Below are positions 1 through 6,112 of a DNA stretch of 8,694 bases, one piece after another. The position numbers and the translations under genes are program-made. Source of the stretch: Deltaproteobacteria bacterium (GTDB lineage: Bacteria; Bdellovibrionota; UBA1018; UBA923); the NCBI GenBank assembly GCA_016194795.1, contig JACQAX010000020.1, positions 1 through 8,694 on the forward strand. The letters are read 5' to 3'. The notes beneath the pieces are model-generated. The model worked only from the letters and a program-made list of their open reading frames with translations, was not told where the DNA came from and did no database searches. How positions within the stretch are numbered: position 1 is the stretch's first letter; each line of letters opens with the position of its first letter.

Positions 1-1108
1 GCCTCCGACATCCACGTCGAGCCGTACGAAAAAGAGATGATCATCCGTTTCCGCATCGACGGCGTGCTCTACGACATCCTCCGCCAGCCGAAGCGCGCGC
101 ACGCGGCGATCACCAGCCGCATCAAGGTCATGGGCACGCTCGACATCGCCGAGAAGCGCCTGCCGCAGGACGGCCGCATCAAGATCAAGCTCGCCGGCAA
201 GGACATCGACATCCGCCTGTCGACGATCCCCACCGCGCACGGCGAGCGCGCCGTCATGCGTATTCTCGAGCAGACGGACAACGTGCTGGAGCTCCCGCAC
301 CTCGGCTTCCCGCCCGACTCGATGACGAAGATCGAGGCGCTCATCAAGAAAAAGCACGGCATCATCCTCGTCACCGGGCCCACGGGCCACGGCAAGTCGA
401 CGACGCTCTCGGCCGCGCTCGCCAAGCTCAACAGCCCCGAGCGCTGCATCATCACCGTCGAGGACCCGATCGAGTACCAGATCCACGGCGTCAACCAGAT
501 CCAGGTGAACTCGAAGATCGAGCTGACGTTCGCGCGCGCTGCGAAGCATCCTGCGCCAGAACCCCGACGTCATCATGATCGGCGAGATCCGCGACAAGGA
601 AACGGCCGAGATCGCCGTCAACGCCTCGCTCACCGGCCACCTCGTGCTCTCCACGCTGCACACCAACGACTCGTCGGGCGCTCCCACGCGCCTGATCGAC
701 ATGGGCGTCGAGCCGTTCCTGATCGCCTCGTCGCTGCTCGGGATCATCGCCCAGCGCCTCATCCGCCGCGTGTGCACGAAGTGCCGCGTGGAGTACACGC
801 CGAGCGACGTCGAGCTCGAGGAGCTCGAGATCACGCGCGCCGCGATCGGCGGCGCGAAGATCTACCGGGCCGTCGGCTGCCCGAGCTGCTCCGGCTCGGG
901 CTACTCGGGCCGAACCGTCGTGCACGAGCTGCTCATCGTCGACGACGACATCCGGCAGCTCATCATCAAATCGATGGACGCCGGCACGCTCAAGAAGAAG
1001 GCCTGCGAGCACGGCATGCGCACGCTGCGCGAGGACGGCATCGCCAAGGTGCTTCAGGGCATCACCACGATCGAAGAGCTCATGAGAGCCACGCAGGCGG
1101 ACGAGTAA
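1..1108 (+). CDS. gspE: GspE, type II secretion ATPase (5' partial, frameshifted near 538)
   Basis: Cytoplasmic hexameric ATPase that powers pseudopilus assembly. The window enters in frame 1 at ASDIHVEP, the end of the N-terminal domain; roughly the first third of a usual 500-560 residue GspE is missing. Frame 1 carries the Walker A loop GPTGHGKSTT (376-405; His replaces the commoner Ser) and the Asp box TVEDPIEYQ. After LTFAR the reading continues in frame 2 as LRSILRQNPDVIMIGEIRD (Walker B, 539-595), then the His box STLHTND and a zinc tetracysteine CX2CX31CX2C (Cys codons at 773, 782, 878, 887), ending DE-stop. Both halves are close to the family consensus, so this is one gene with a lesion, not two genes. 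If the lesion is real, the product would lack Walker B and the zinc element and could not work. The next gene starts 4 bases downstream. Identity is certain; functional status is open. Confidence 0.95.
529..545 (+). other. Frameshift site in gspE
   Basis: GspE proteins read T-F-A-x-G-L-R-S here. The sequence gives TTC GCG CGC, a lone G at 538, then CTG CGA AGC in the next frame. Inserting two bases after 538 would complete a Gly codon and give F-A-R-G-L-R-S, the expected motif, so the simplest reading is a 2-base loss; a 1-base gain would leave the motif without its Gly. The site lies at the end of an alternating CG run (531-539), a place prone to replication slippage and to consensus errors. 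No stop codon or slippery heptamer is present to suggest programmed frameshifting. Confidence 0.85.
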
Positions 1109-1112
1109 CCCG

Positions 1113-2351
1113 ATGGCGATCTACGAATACAAGGCGCTCGACGCCGCCGGAAAGACGATTCGCGGGATGATCGAGGCCGACTCGGTCAAGACGGCGCGCG
1201 TGAAGCTCAAGAAGAACGGCTTGTTCCTCAACGAGATCGCCGAGAAGTCGGCCGCCCGCGGCGGCAAGGCCGGCGCGCGCGGCGCCTCGCCGGGCGGCGG
1301 CGGCTTCGGGTTCTTCGGCAACGTGAAGATGGCCGACATCGCGCTCACCACGCGCCAGCTCGCCTCGCTCATCAAGGCGAACATCCCGATCGTCGAGGCG
1401 CTCACCGCGCTCATCGACCAGGTGGAAAACGAGCGCCTCAAGATCGTCCTGAGCACCGTGCGCGGCGACGTCAACGAAGGCTCGTCGCTCGCCAAGGCGA
1501 TGTCGAAGCACCCGAAAGTCTTCTCCAACATCTTCGTCAACATGATCGAGGCCGGCGAGGCGTCGGGCACGCTGCCGCTCGTGCTCCTCCGGCTCGCCGA
1601 CTTCCAGGAAAGCCAGGTCCGCCTCAAGAACAAGGTGCAGTCGGCTCTCATGTATCCCGTGCTCATGATGATCGCTTCGTTCGCGATGCTCATCGGCATC
1701 TTCGTCGGAGTCATTCCCAAGATCGTCAAGATCTTCGAGTCGATGAACAAGCCGATGCCGCTGCAGACGCGCGTGCTGATCTGGATCAGCGACTTCATCG
1801 TGAACTGGTGGTTCCTGGTGGCGGGCGCCGCGGCGCTGGCCTATTTCCTGTTCCGGAAATGGATCAACAGCCCCAAGGGACGCCGGAGCTGGGACGGGCT
1901 GCTGCTCAAGGTGCCGCTGCTCGGCCAGATGATCCGCATGCTGGCGGTCGCCCGTTTCGCCAACACGATGGCGACGCTGCTGGCGGGCGGAGTGCCGATC
2001 CTCACCGCGATGAATATTGTCAAGAGCATCGTCGCTAACACCCTGATTACCGAGGCGATCGTGCAGGCGCGAGAGAATGTTACCGAAGGGCAAAGCATCG
2101 CCGAGCCCCTAAAAAGGAGTCGGCAGTTCCCCCCGTTGGTGATACATATGATCGCCATCGGCGAGAAAACGGGCGAGCTGCCGCAGATGCTTCAAAGCGT
2201 CGCGTCGACTTACGAAGAGCAGGTTTCGGTGAAAATCGAAGGCCTCACGTCGTTGCTCGAGCCGGCGATGATTATCTTCATGGGCGTGATCGTCGGCGGC
2301 ATCGTCGCCTCCGTCTTCGTGCCCCTGATCGAAATGAACAACCTACACTGA
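1113..2351 (+). CDS. gspF: GspF, inner-membrane platform protein of the type II secretion system
   Basis: Polytopic inner-membrane protein that links the GspE motor to pseudopilin insertion. The 412 residues match the usual length of about 400. The N-terminus (MAIYEYKALDAAGKTIRG) is the classic GspF/PilC opening, followed by a Gly/Ala-rich linker at about 49-70. Two repeated cytoplasmic T2SSF domains follow, at about 75-200 and 275-400, with matching motifs M-I-E-A-G-E-A-S-G-T-L (144-154) and M-I-A-I-G-E-K-T-G-E-L (346-356). Hydrophobic segments lie at about 181-201, 228-247 and 383-405, the expected three membrane helices. The start is 4 bases after the gspE stop, with only a weak AGGCGGA 11 bases upstream, so coupling to gspE is likely. 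Codons in the last third (about 2010-2160) are noticeably less GC-biased than in the rest of the gene. Confidence 0.97.
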   Translation: MAIYEYKALDAAGKTIRGMIEADSVKTARVKLKKNGLFLNEIAEKSAARGGKAGARGASPGGGGFGFFGNVKMADIALTTRQLASLIKANIPIVEALTALIDQVENERLKIVLSTVRGDVNEGSSLAKAMSKHPKVFSNIFVNMIEAGEASGTLPLVLLRLADFQESQVRLKNKVQSALMYPVLMMIASFAMLIGIFVGVIPKIVKIFESMNKPMPLQTRVLIWISDFIVNWWFLVAGAAALAYFLFRKWINSPKGRRSWDGLLLKVPLLGQMIRMLAVARFANTMATLLAGGVPILTAMNIVKSIVANTLITEAIVQARENVTEGQSIAEPLKRSRQFPPLVIHMIAIGEKTGELPQMLQSVASTYEEQVSVKIEGLTSLLEPAMIIFMGVIVGGIVASVFVPLIEMNNLH

Positions 2352-2357
2352 GGTGAG
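2350..2357 (+). promoter_or_regulatory. Ribosome binding site of gspG
   Basis: GAGGTGAG lies 6 bases before the gspG ATG and overlaps the gspF stop codon. It is a better Shine-Dalgarno match than those before gspF, gspH or gspL, which fits the need for the major pseudopilin in large excess over its neighbours. Confidence 0.75.
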
Positions 2358-2363
2358 ACCCAC

Positions 2364-2810
2364 ATGAAAAACAACAAGCTACTCTCCAATGCGAAGCGCC
2401 GTATGCAGCGCGGCTTCACGCTGATCGAAATCATGATCGTGCTGACCCTCTTGGGCCTGATCGGCACCTTCGCGGTCACCAACTACATGAAGAGCCAGCG
2501 CGAGGGTTACATCAAGTCCACCAAGATCCTCATCCAGCAGCTCAAGACGGCGCTCGACGACTATTACCGCACGTGCAACAGCTACCCGAACACCGGCCAA
2601 GGTCTCGCGGCGCTCATCTCGAAGCCGGCCGACAGCACCTGCAAGGACTACGACCCGAACGGCTATATCAACGGCAAGAAGGTGCCTCAGGATCCGTGGG
2701 GACACGACTTCATCTACATCTCCGACGACGGCAAGAAGGTCACCCTGAAATCGCTGGGACCCGATGGTAAAGAAGGAGAAGGAAATATCAGCCTCGAAGA
2801 TATCCAGTAA
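2364..2810 (+). CDS. gspG: GspG, major pseudopilin of the type II secretion system
   Basis: Subunit that polymerises into the periplasmic pseudopilus. The 148 residues have a 17-residue basic leader ending RMQRG, a prepilin peptidase site G17|F18, and the essential Glu at mature position 5 (E22) in FTLIEIMIVLTLLGLIG, the N-terminal membrane/polymerisation helix. The globular domain has the GspG hallmarks: Y-P-N-T-G-Q-G-L-A-A-L, then Q-D-P-W-G-H-D-F-I-Y, then the C-terminal S-L-G-P-D-G-K-E-G-E-G loop with late acidic residues, the region that binds calcium in characterised GspG proteins. C71 and C93 flank the variable region and could form a periplasmic disulfide. The good ribosome binding site, a 12-base gap after gspF and a hairpin at its stop codon suggest expression separate from its neighbours. 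The last 47 bases overlap the start of gspH. Confidence 0.97.
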   Translation: MKNNKLLSNAKRRMQRGFTLIEIMIVLTLLGLIGTFAVTNYMKSQREGYIKSTKILIQQLKTALDDYYRTCNSYPNTGQGLAALISKPADSTCKDYDPNGYINGKKVPQDPWGHDFIYISDDGKKVTLKSLGPDGKEGEGNISLEDIQ

Positions 2811-3396
2811 GAGTAGCGGTTTTACTCTTATCGAGGTTTTGATCGTGGTCGGCCTGATGGGGCTGATCATGACCCTCTTTCTTCCGGGCCTCGGGCTCGT
2901 CCTCAAAGCCAACATCAACAACTCGGCGCGCGAGCTGGCCACCCTGATCCGGGCCGCCCACGACGAGGCGGTCCTCAACGGCCGCGTCCACCGCGTCGCC
3001 TTCGACCTCGACAAGAACCAGTACTGGGTCGAGGTCACCGACGAGCGCGGCTTCCTCATGCGCACCGAGGAGCAGACCGAGGCCGAGCGCAAGCTCAACG
3101 AGCGCCGAAGCGACGAGGAAAAGGAGAAGCACAAAGACCCCTTCCAGCTCGCCACCCTGCTCACGAAAAAGAAGAAGAGCCTCCCGCTCGGCGTCCGCTT
3201 CACCGACGTCGTCACCTCGCGCTCCAAGGACCCGATCAAGGGCGGCATGGCCTACACCCACGTGTTCCCGTTCGGCCTGCTCGAGAAAACGGTCATCCAC
3301 CTCAGGGACGACCTCGAGCGCGAGTCGACGCTCGCCGTGAGCCCGGTCACCGGCAAGTCGCGCCTCTTCCAGCATTACCAGAAGGAGGCCGACTGA
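2764..3396 (+). CDS. gspH: GspH, minor pseudopilin
   Basis: Minor pseudopilin of the pilus-tip complex. The 210 residues begin with a basic leader of 19 residues, cleavage at G19|F20 and Glu5 conserved (E24) in FTLIEVLIVVGLMGLIM. The remainder fits a GspH/FimT-type fold (S-A-R-E-L-A-T-L-I-R-A-A-H-D-E-A-V, then N-G-R-V-H-R-V-A-F-D). An unusually charged segment, rich in Glu, Lys and Arg, lies at about 100-138. ATG 2764 is the only ATG, GTG or TTG in frame before the prepilin site, which forces a 47-base overlap with gspG. It has no good ribosome binding site, so it probably depends on ribosomes translating gspG. AAGGAG (2773-2778) would sit well before ATA 2785, but it also encodes the conserved K-E-G-E-G of GspG. 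Assignment to H rests on order plus fold motifs. Confidence 0.88.
   Translation: MVKKEKEISASKISSKSSGFTLIEVLIVVGLMGLIMTLFLPGLGLVLKANINNSARELATLIRAAHDEAVLNGRVHRVAFDLDKNQYWVEVTDERGFLMRTEEQTEAERKLNERRSDEEKEKHKDPFQLATLLTKKKKSLPLGVRFTDVVTSRSKDPIKGGMAYTHVFPFGLLEKTVIHLRDDLERESTLAVSPVTGKSRLFQHYQKEAD
2808..2830 (+). other. Perfect 8-bp inverted repeat beginning at the gspG stop codon
   Basis: TAAGAGTA (2808-2815) and TACTCTTA (2823-2830) are exact reverse complements around a 7-base loop GCGGTTT. The first three bases are the gspG stop codon; the rest lies in the codons for the gspH prepilin cleavage site. No U-run follows, so it is not an intrinsic terminator. It could act as an mRNA stability or processing element separating gspG from the minor pseudopilins. 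The repeat is directly visible; any function is inference. Confidence 0.5.
3382..3388 (+). promoter_or_regulatory. Ribosome binding site of gspI
   Basis: AAGGAGG, a full Shine-Dalgarno match, ends 7 bases before the gspI ATG and lies within the last codons of gspH. It fixes the gspI start at 3396. Confidence 0.8.
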
Positions 3397-3917
3397 TGCG
3401 GCGTCTTCTGCGTGGCGCGAAACGGTCTGCGCAGGGCGGCTTCACGCTGCTCGAGGTGATGATCGCGATGACGATCATGACGCTCGCGTTCAGCTACATC
3501 TATACGTCGCAGAGCCAGAACATCGTGCTCGTCACCAAGACGAAAGAGCTGAACACGGCCGGCTGGCTCGCCCACAACAAGATGATCGAGAGCGAGCACC
3601 TCTACGAGGGCAAGCCCTTCGGCGAGCTGCCGAAAGGCCCCGAGATCGAGAAGTTCAAGGAGCCCTACGAGCGTTTCACCTGGAAGCGCGAGGTCAAGGA
3701 GGTGAAGTTCCCCGACCTGCCGATGGGCGGCCAGAAGGAGGGCGAAGGCGTGCAGGAGGCCGTGCGCATCCTCGCCAAGACGCTCACGAAGTATCTCAAC
3801 AGCGCCCTGCGCGAGATGGTCGTGACCGTGACCTGGCAGCGCGGCGACGGCGAGGTGAACGTCCGGCTCAGCACCTATCTCATCGACCTCGGCGCGGAGT
3901 TCAACTTCTCGATATGA
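3396..3917 (+). CDS. gspI: GspI, minor pseudopilin
   Basis: Minor pseudopilin, taken to form the core of the I-J-K tip complex. The 173 residues exceed the usual 120-130. The leader is basic (MRRLLRGAKRSAQGG), cleavage is at G15|F16, and Glu5 is conserved (E20) in FTLLEVMIAMTIMTLAFSY. The segment W-L-A-H-N-K-M-I-E-S-E (about 57-67) matches the GspI helix usually written A-x-x-x-A-x-N-x-x-x-E. The extra length is mostly a charged stretch at about 78-125, rich in Lys, Glu and Pro, before the last beta-strands (V-V-T-V-T-W-Q-R-G). The start codon shares one base with the gspH stop (TGATG), and the stop overlaps gspJ in an ATGA, so it is translationally coupled on both sides. Confidence 0.92.
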   Translation: MRRLLRGAKRSAQGGFTLLEVMIAMTIMTLAFSYIYTSQSQNIVLVTKTKELNTAGWLAHNKMIESEHLYEGKPFGELPKGPEIEKFKEPYERFTWKREVKEVKFPDLPMGGQKEGEGVQEAVRILAKTLTKYLNSALREMVVTVTWQRGDGEVNVRLSTYLIDLGAEFNFSI

Positions 3918-4720
3918 CGAGGCGGCGCGCCCAAGCGGGCTTCACTCTCATCGAGCTCATGATCGCGATGATGATCCTGGCGATGATCTCGGTGGGGATC
4001 TACGACATCACGACGAGCTCGTTCGACAAGCGCGAGAAGATCGAGGCCGAAGGCGACTTCTACAACTCGCTGCGCGTGGGGCTCGACGTGCTCGGGCGCG
4101 ACCTCACCGCGATCTACTCGCCGCAGGCCTCGGCGCTGCCCGGCGACCTCGGCAAGCCGCCCCAGCAGGCGCAGCCCGGCCAGCAAGGGCAGCCGCAGGG
4201 GCAGCAGCCCACCTACCAGAGCTCCGAGATGCCCCAAGGCACGCCGACCGACTTCTGGGGCGAGCCGCTCAACCAGCAGGGCGTGCGCCCGACCCGCTTC
4301 CAGGGCGAGGAGACGAAGATGAGCTTCATCTCCAGCTCGCACATGCGTCTTTACCGCGACACGCCCGAGAGCGAGTTCGCCAAGATCGCCTACTCTCTCG
4401 AGGAGCCCAAGAACCCCGACCCCAACGCCAAGGTCAAGAGCAAGCTGCTCGTCAAGCGCGAAGACCCCAACATCCTGGGCGAGGACGGACGGCCGTCGGA
4501 CACCGAGGTCTCGTACACGCTCATCGAGAACGTGAAGAACGTGACGTTCGAGTACCTCGACGGCGAGAAAGACACCTGGAGCAAGCGCTGGGACACGTCG
4601 AGCGCCGACCACAAGAGCGTTTTCCCGTCGATCATCAAGGTGACCGTCGAGGTCTTCGTGCCCAATACCGAGAGCACCCTGATCGTCACCCAGGAGTACC
4701 GGCCGGAGCTCAACCTGTGA
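3914..4720 (+). CDS. gspJ: GspJ, minor pseudopilin
   Basis: Minor pseudopilin that joins GspI and GspK at the pilus tip. The 268 residues compare with about 200 in the family. The short basic leader MTRRRAQAG is cleaved at G9|F10, with Glu5 present (E14) in FTLIELMIAMMILAMISVG. The N-terminal helix continues to R-V-G-L-D-V-L-G-R-D-L (about 54-64), a typical GspJ feature, and the end E-V-F-V-P-N followed by Y-R-P is the usual final strand region. A Gln/Pro/Gly-rich segment at about 71-112 interrupts the beta domain and looks like a disordered insertion. Start and stop lie in 4-base overlaps (ATGA with gspI, GTGA with gspK). Ribosome binding is weak (CGGAG 14 bases upstream), so translation probably relies on re-initiation. 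Confidence 0.93.
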   Translation: MTRRRAQAGFTLIELMIAMMILAMISVGIYDITTSSFDKREKIEAEGDFYNSLRVGLDVLGRDLTAIYSPQASALPGDLGKPPQQAQPGQQGQPQGQQPTYQSSEMPQGTPTDFWGEPLNQQGVRPTRFQGEETKMSFISSSHMRLYRDTPESEFAKIAYSLEEPKNPDPNAKVKSKLLVKREDPNILGEDGRPSDTEVSYTLIENVKNVTFEYLDGEKDTWSKRWDTSSADHKSVFPSIIKVTVEVFVPNTESTLIVTQEYRPELNL

Positions 4721-6108
4721 AGAAAACCCGACGCGACGACAGAGGCATCGCGCTCTTCATGGTCATCGCCTCCGTGGCGATGCTCTCGGTGATCATCGCC
4801 GAGCTCACCTACTCGACGCAGATCAACTCGCGGCTCTCTTACAACTCCTACGACAACCTGCGCGCCTACTACCTCGCGAAGTCGGCCTTCAAGCTCGCCC
4901 AGGTGCGCCTGAAAGCTTATCTTCAGGTAAAGAACTACCTCGACGACCCCAACAACACGCAGATCAAGGAAAGCCTTCCCAAGGGCACGATCGACCAGAT
5001 CTGGGCGATGCCGCTGCGCTATCCGTTGCTCGTCCCGCCCGGCGCGAGCATGGCCGAGAGCGACGCGATCAAGGAGTTCGAGAAGACGAGCTCGCTGCCG
5101 GGCCATTACATCTCGGCGATGGTCGGAGAGAGCTCGAAGCTGAACCTCAACATGCTCTTCGTGAAAACCCAGGCGGCCGGCCCTTCGGGAGCGTCGGGCG
5201 CCTCCGGCACCTCGGGCGCTTCGGGGGCGTCCGGCTCGTCGGCCGCCACGCCGCCGGCGGCGCAGCCGTCAGGCGCCTCGGGGGCCTCCGGCGCTTCGGG
5301 CGCCACCGGCAACCCCGTCGACTTCCGGCCCCTGCTCCTGTCGACGATCACCGGCATGATCGAGCAGCGCAAGAACACCGACCGCGAGTTCGCCGACGTG
5401 TATCGCAACGTGCAGGGCGAGGACATCCTCACGGCCATCGAGTTCTACCTTTTTCCCGACAAGCCGCCCTCGAACCTGCCGGGCTTCAAGCAGGACAAGA
5501 TCAAGCCCAAGCTCGCGCCGCTCTATAGCATGACCGAGCTGCACCTCATTCCCGGCATCGACGACGAGCTCTACAAGATGCTCGAGGCCGCGTTCACCGT
5601 CTACTCCACGCCCGGCATCACGATGAATACGATCACCAAGCGGATGCTGCTCGGCCTCTTTCCCGAGATGACCGACCCGGAAGCCGACGACGTTCTGCGC
5701 AACCGCGATGATCCCGACGTCGGCAAGCCCTGGGAGAACGAGGACGACTTCTGGAAGGCCATTGGCGCCACGTCAGCCGGCAAGAGCCTCGACGCGATCA
5801 AGAAACGCTTCAAGGATGCCGGCATCAAGTTCGTCACCGACGAGCTGGCCTTCAAAATCGGCATCGAAGCCGAGGTCGGCCAGTCGACGCGCCGCCTCGA
5901 GGCCTTCGTCATCGTCGACCCGAGCGCGGCAAAATCGTCCACGCCGGGCGCCGCCGGCGCCAGCGGAGCCAGTGGCGCCAGCGGGGCCAGCGGCGCCTCC
6001 GCCGCGCTGCCGGGCACGAACGTGGCCGGCCAGACGCCGAATGGCCAACAAGATGCTTCTGCTAAGAAAAACACCGGTATAAACTTGGTTTACTGGAGAA
6101 TGATGTAA
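4717..6108 (+). CDS. gspK: GspK, minor pseudopilin at the pilus tip, with Gly-Ala-Ser insertions
   Basis: The largest minor pseudopilin, thought to cap the pseudopilus. The start is GTG in a GTGA overlap with the gspJ stop, with GGAG 8 bases upstream; the next in-frame ATG lies inside the membrane helix. Leader MKKTRRDDRG, cleavage G10|I11. Position 5 of the mature protein is Met, not Glu; lack of Glu5 is diagnostic of GspK. The helix runs IALFMVIASVAMLSVIIAEL, followed by the A-Y-Y-L-A-K-S-A-F-K-L-A helix. The helical insertion domain is clear at about 269-365 (M-T-E-L-H-L-I-P-G-I-D, later N-E-D-D-F-W-K-A-I). At 463 residues it is far longer than the usual 320-350, largely through two collagen-like GAS tracts (about 155-198 and 411-428) and flanking Pro/Ala-rich sequence. 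The second tract sits just before the final strand (N-L-V-Y-W-R). Confidence 0.94.
   Translation: MKKTRRDDRGIALFMVIASVAMLSVIIAELTYSTQINSRLSYNSYDNLRAYYLAKSAFKLAQVRLKAYLQVKNYLDDPNNTQIKESLPKGTIDQIWAMPLRYPLLVPPGASMAESDAIKEFEKTSSLPGHYISAMVGESSKLNLNMLFVKTQAAGPSGASGASGTSGASGASGSSAATPPAAQPSGASGASGASGATGNPVDFRPLLLSTITGMIEQRKNTDREFADVYRNVQGEDILTAIEFYLFPDKPPSNLPGFKQDKIKPKLAPLYSMTELHLIPGIDDELYKMLEAAFTVYSTPGITMNTITKRMLLGLFPEMTDPEADDVLRNRDDPDVGKPWENEDDFWKAIGATSAGKSLDAIKKRFKDAGIKFVTDELAFKIGIEAEVGQSTRRLEAFVIVDPSAAKSSTPGAAGASGASGASGASGASAALPGTNVAGQTPNGQQDASAKKNTGINLVYWRMM
5179..5310 (+). repeat. First Gly-X-Y (mainly Gly-Ala-Ser) repeat tract in gspK
   Basis: Codes GspK residues 155-198. Seven consecutive triplets have Gly at every third residue (from G155 in GPSGASGASGTSGASGASGS), then an Ala/Pro-rich spacer (176-185), then five more triplets from G186 to G198. 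Codons vary freely between copies (GGC, GGA, GGG; GCG, GCC, GCT; TCG, TCC), so the repeat is stronger in protein than in DNA, which suggests selection or age rather than fresh slippage. Confidence 0.85.
5956..6000 (+). repeat. Second Gly-Ala-Ser repeat tract in gspK
   Basis: Five exact Gly-Ala-Ser units (residues 414-428), each 9 bases long, preceded by one related triplet (GAA). Unlike the first tract, it mostly uses GGC GCC AGC, so its DNA copies are closer to each other and it may be younger or have expanded separately. It lies in the loop before the C-terminal strand. Confidence 0.85.
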
Positions 6109-6112
6109 ACGC

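Noticed and set aside
529..545. Programmed ribosomal frameshift in gspE
   Set aside because: There is no slippery heptamer, in-frame stop or stimulatory Shine-Dalgarno at the right place, and a shift would still leave the conserved Gly missing.
539..1170. Continuation of the frame-1 reading past the gspE lesion to 1170 as a real C-terminus or overlapping gene
   Set aside because: It is an Arg/His/Ala-rich translation with no motifs, and frame 2 over the same DNA gives textbook GspE. Open frames are expected by chance in such GC-rich DNA.
2110..2119. AAAAAGGAG inside gspF as a slippery site or a ribosome binding site for an internal gene
   Set aside because: gspF continues in frame with conserved sequence after it, and no start codon lies at a suitable distance.
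2136..2152. Internal promoter in late gspF (TATGAT at 2147-2152 as a -10 box)
   Set aside because: No acceptable -35 box lies 16-18 bases upstream, so it cannot be supported from sequence alone.
2808..2830. Intrinsic terminator after gspG
   Set aside because: The stem is only 8 bp, mostly A-U, and is followed by TCGAGG rather than a U-run; the operon must read through to gspH.
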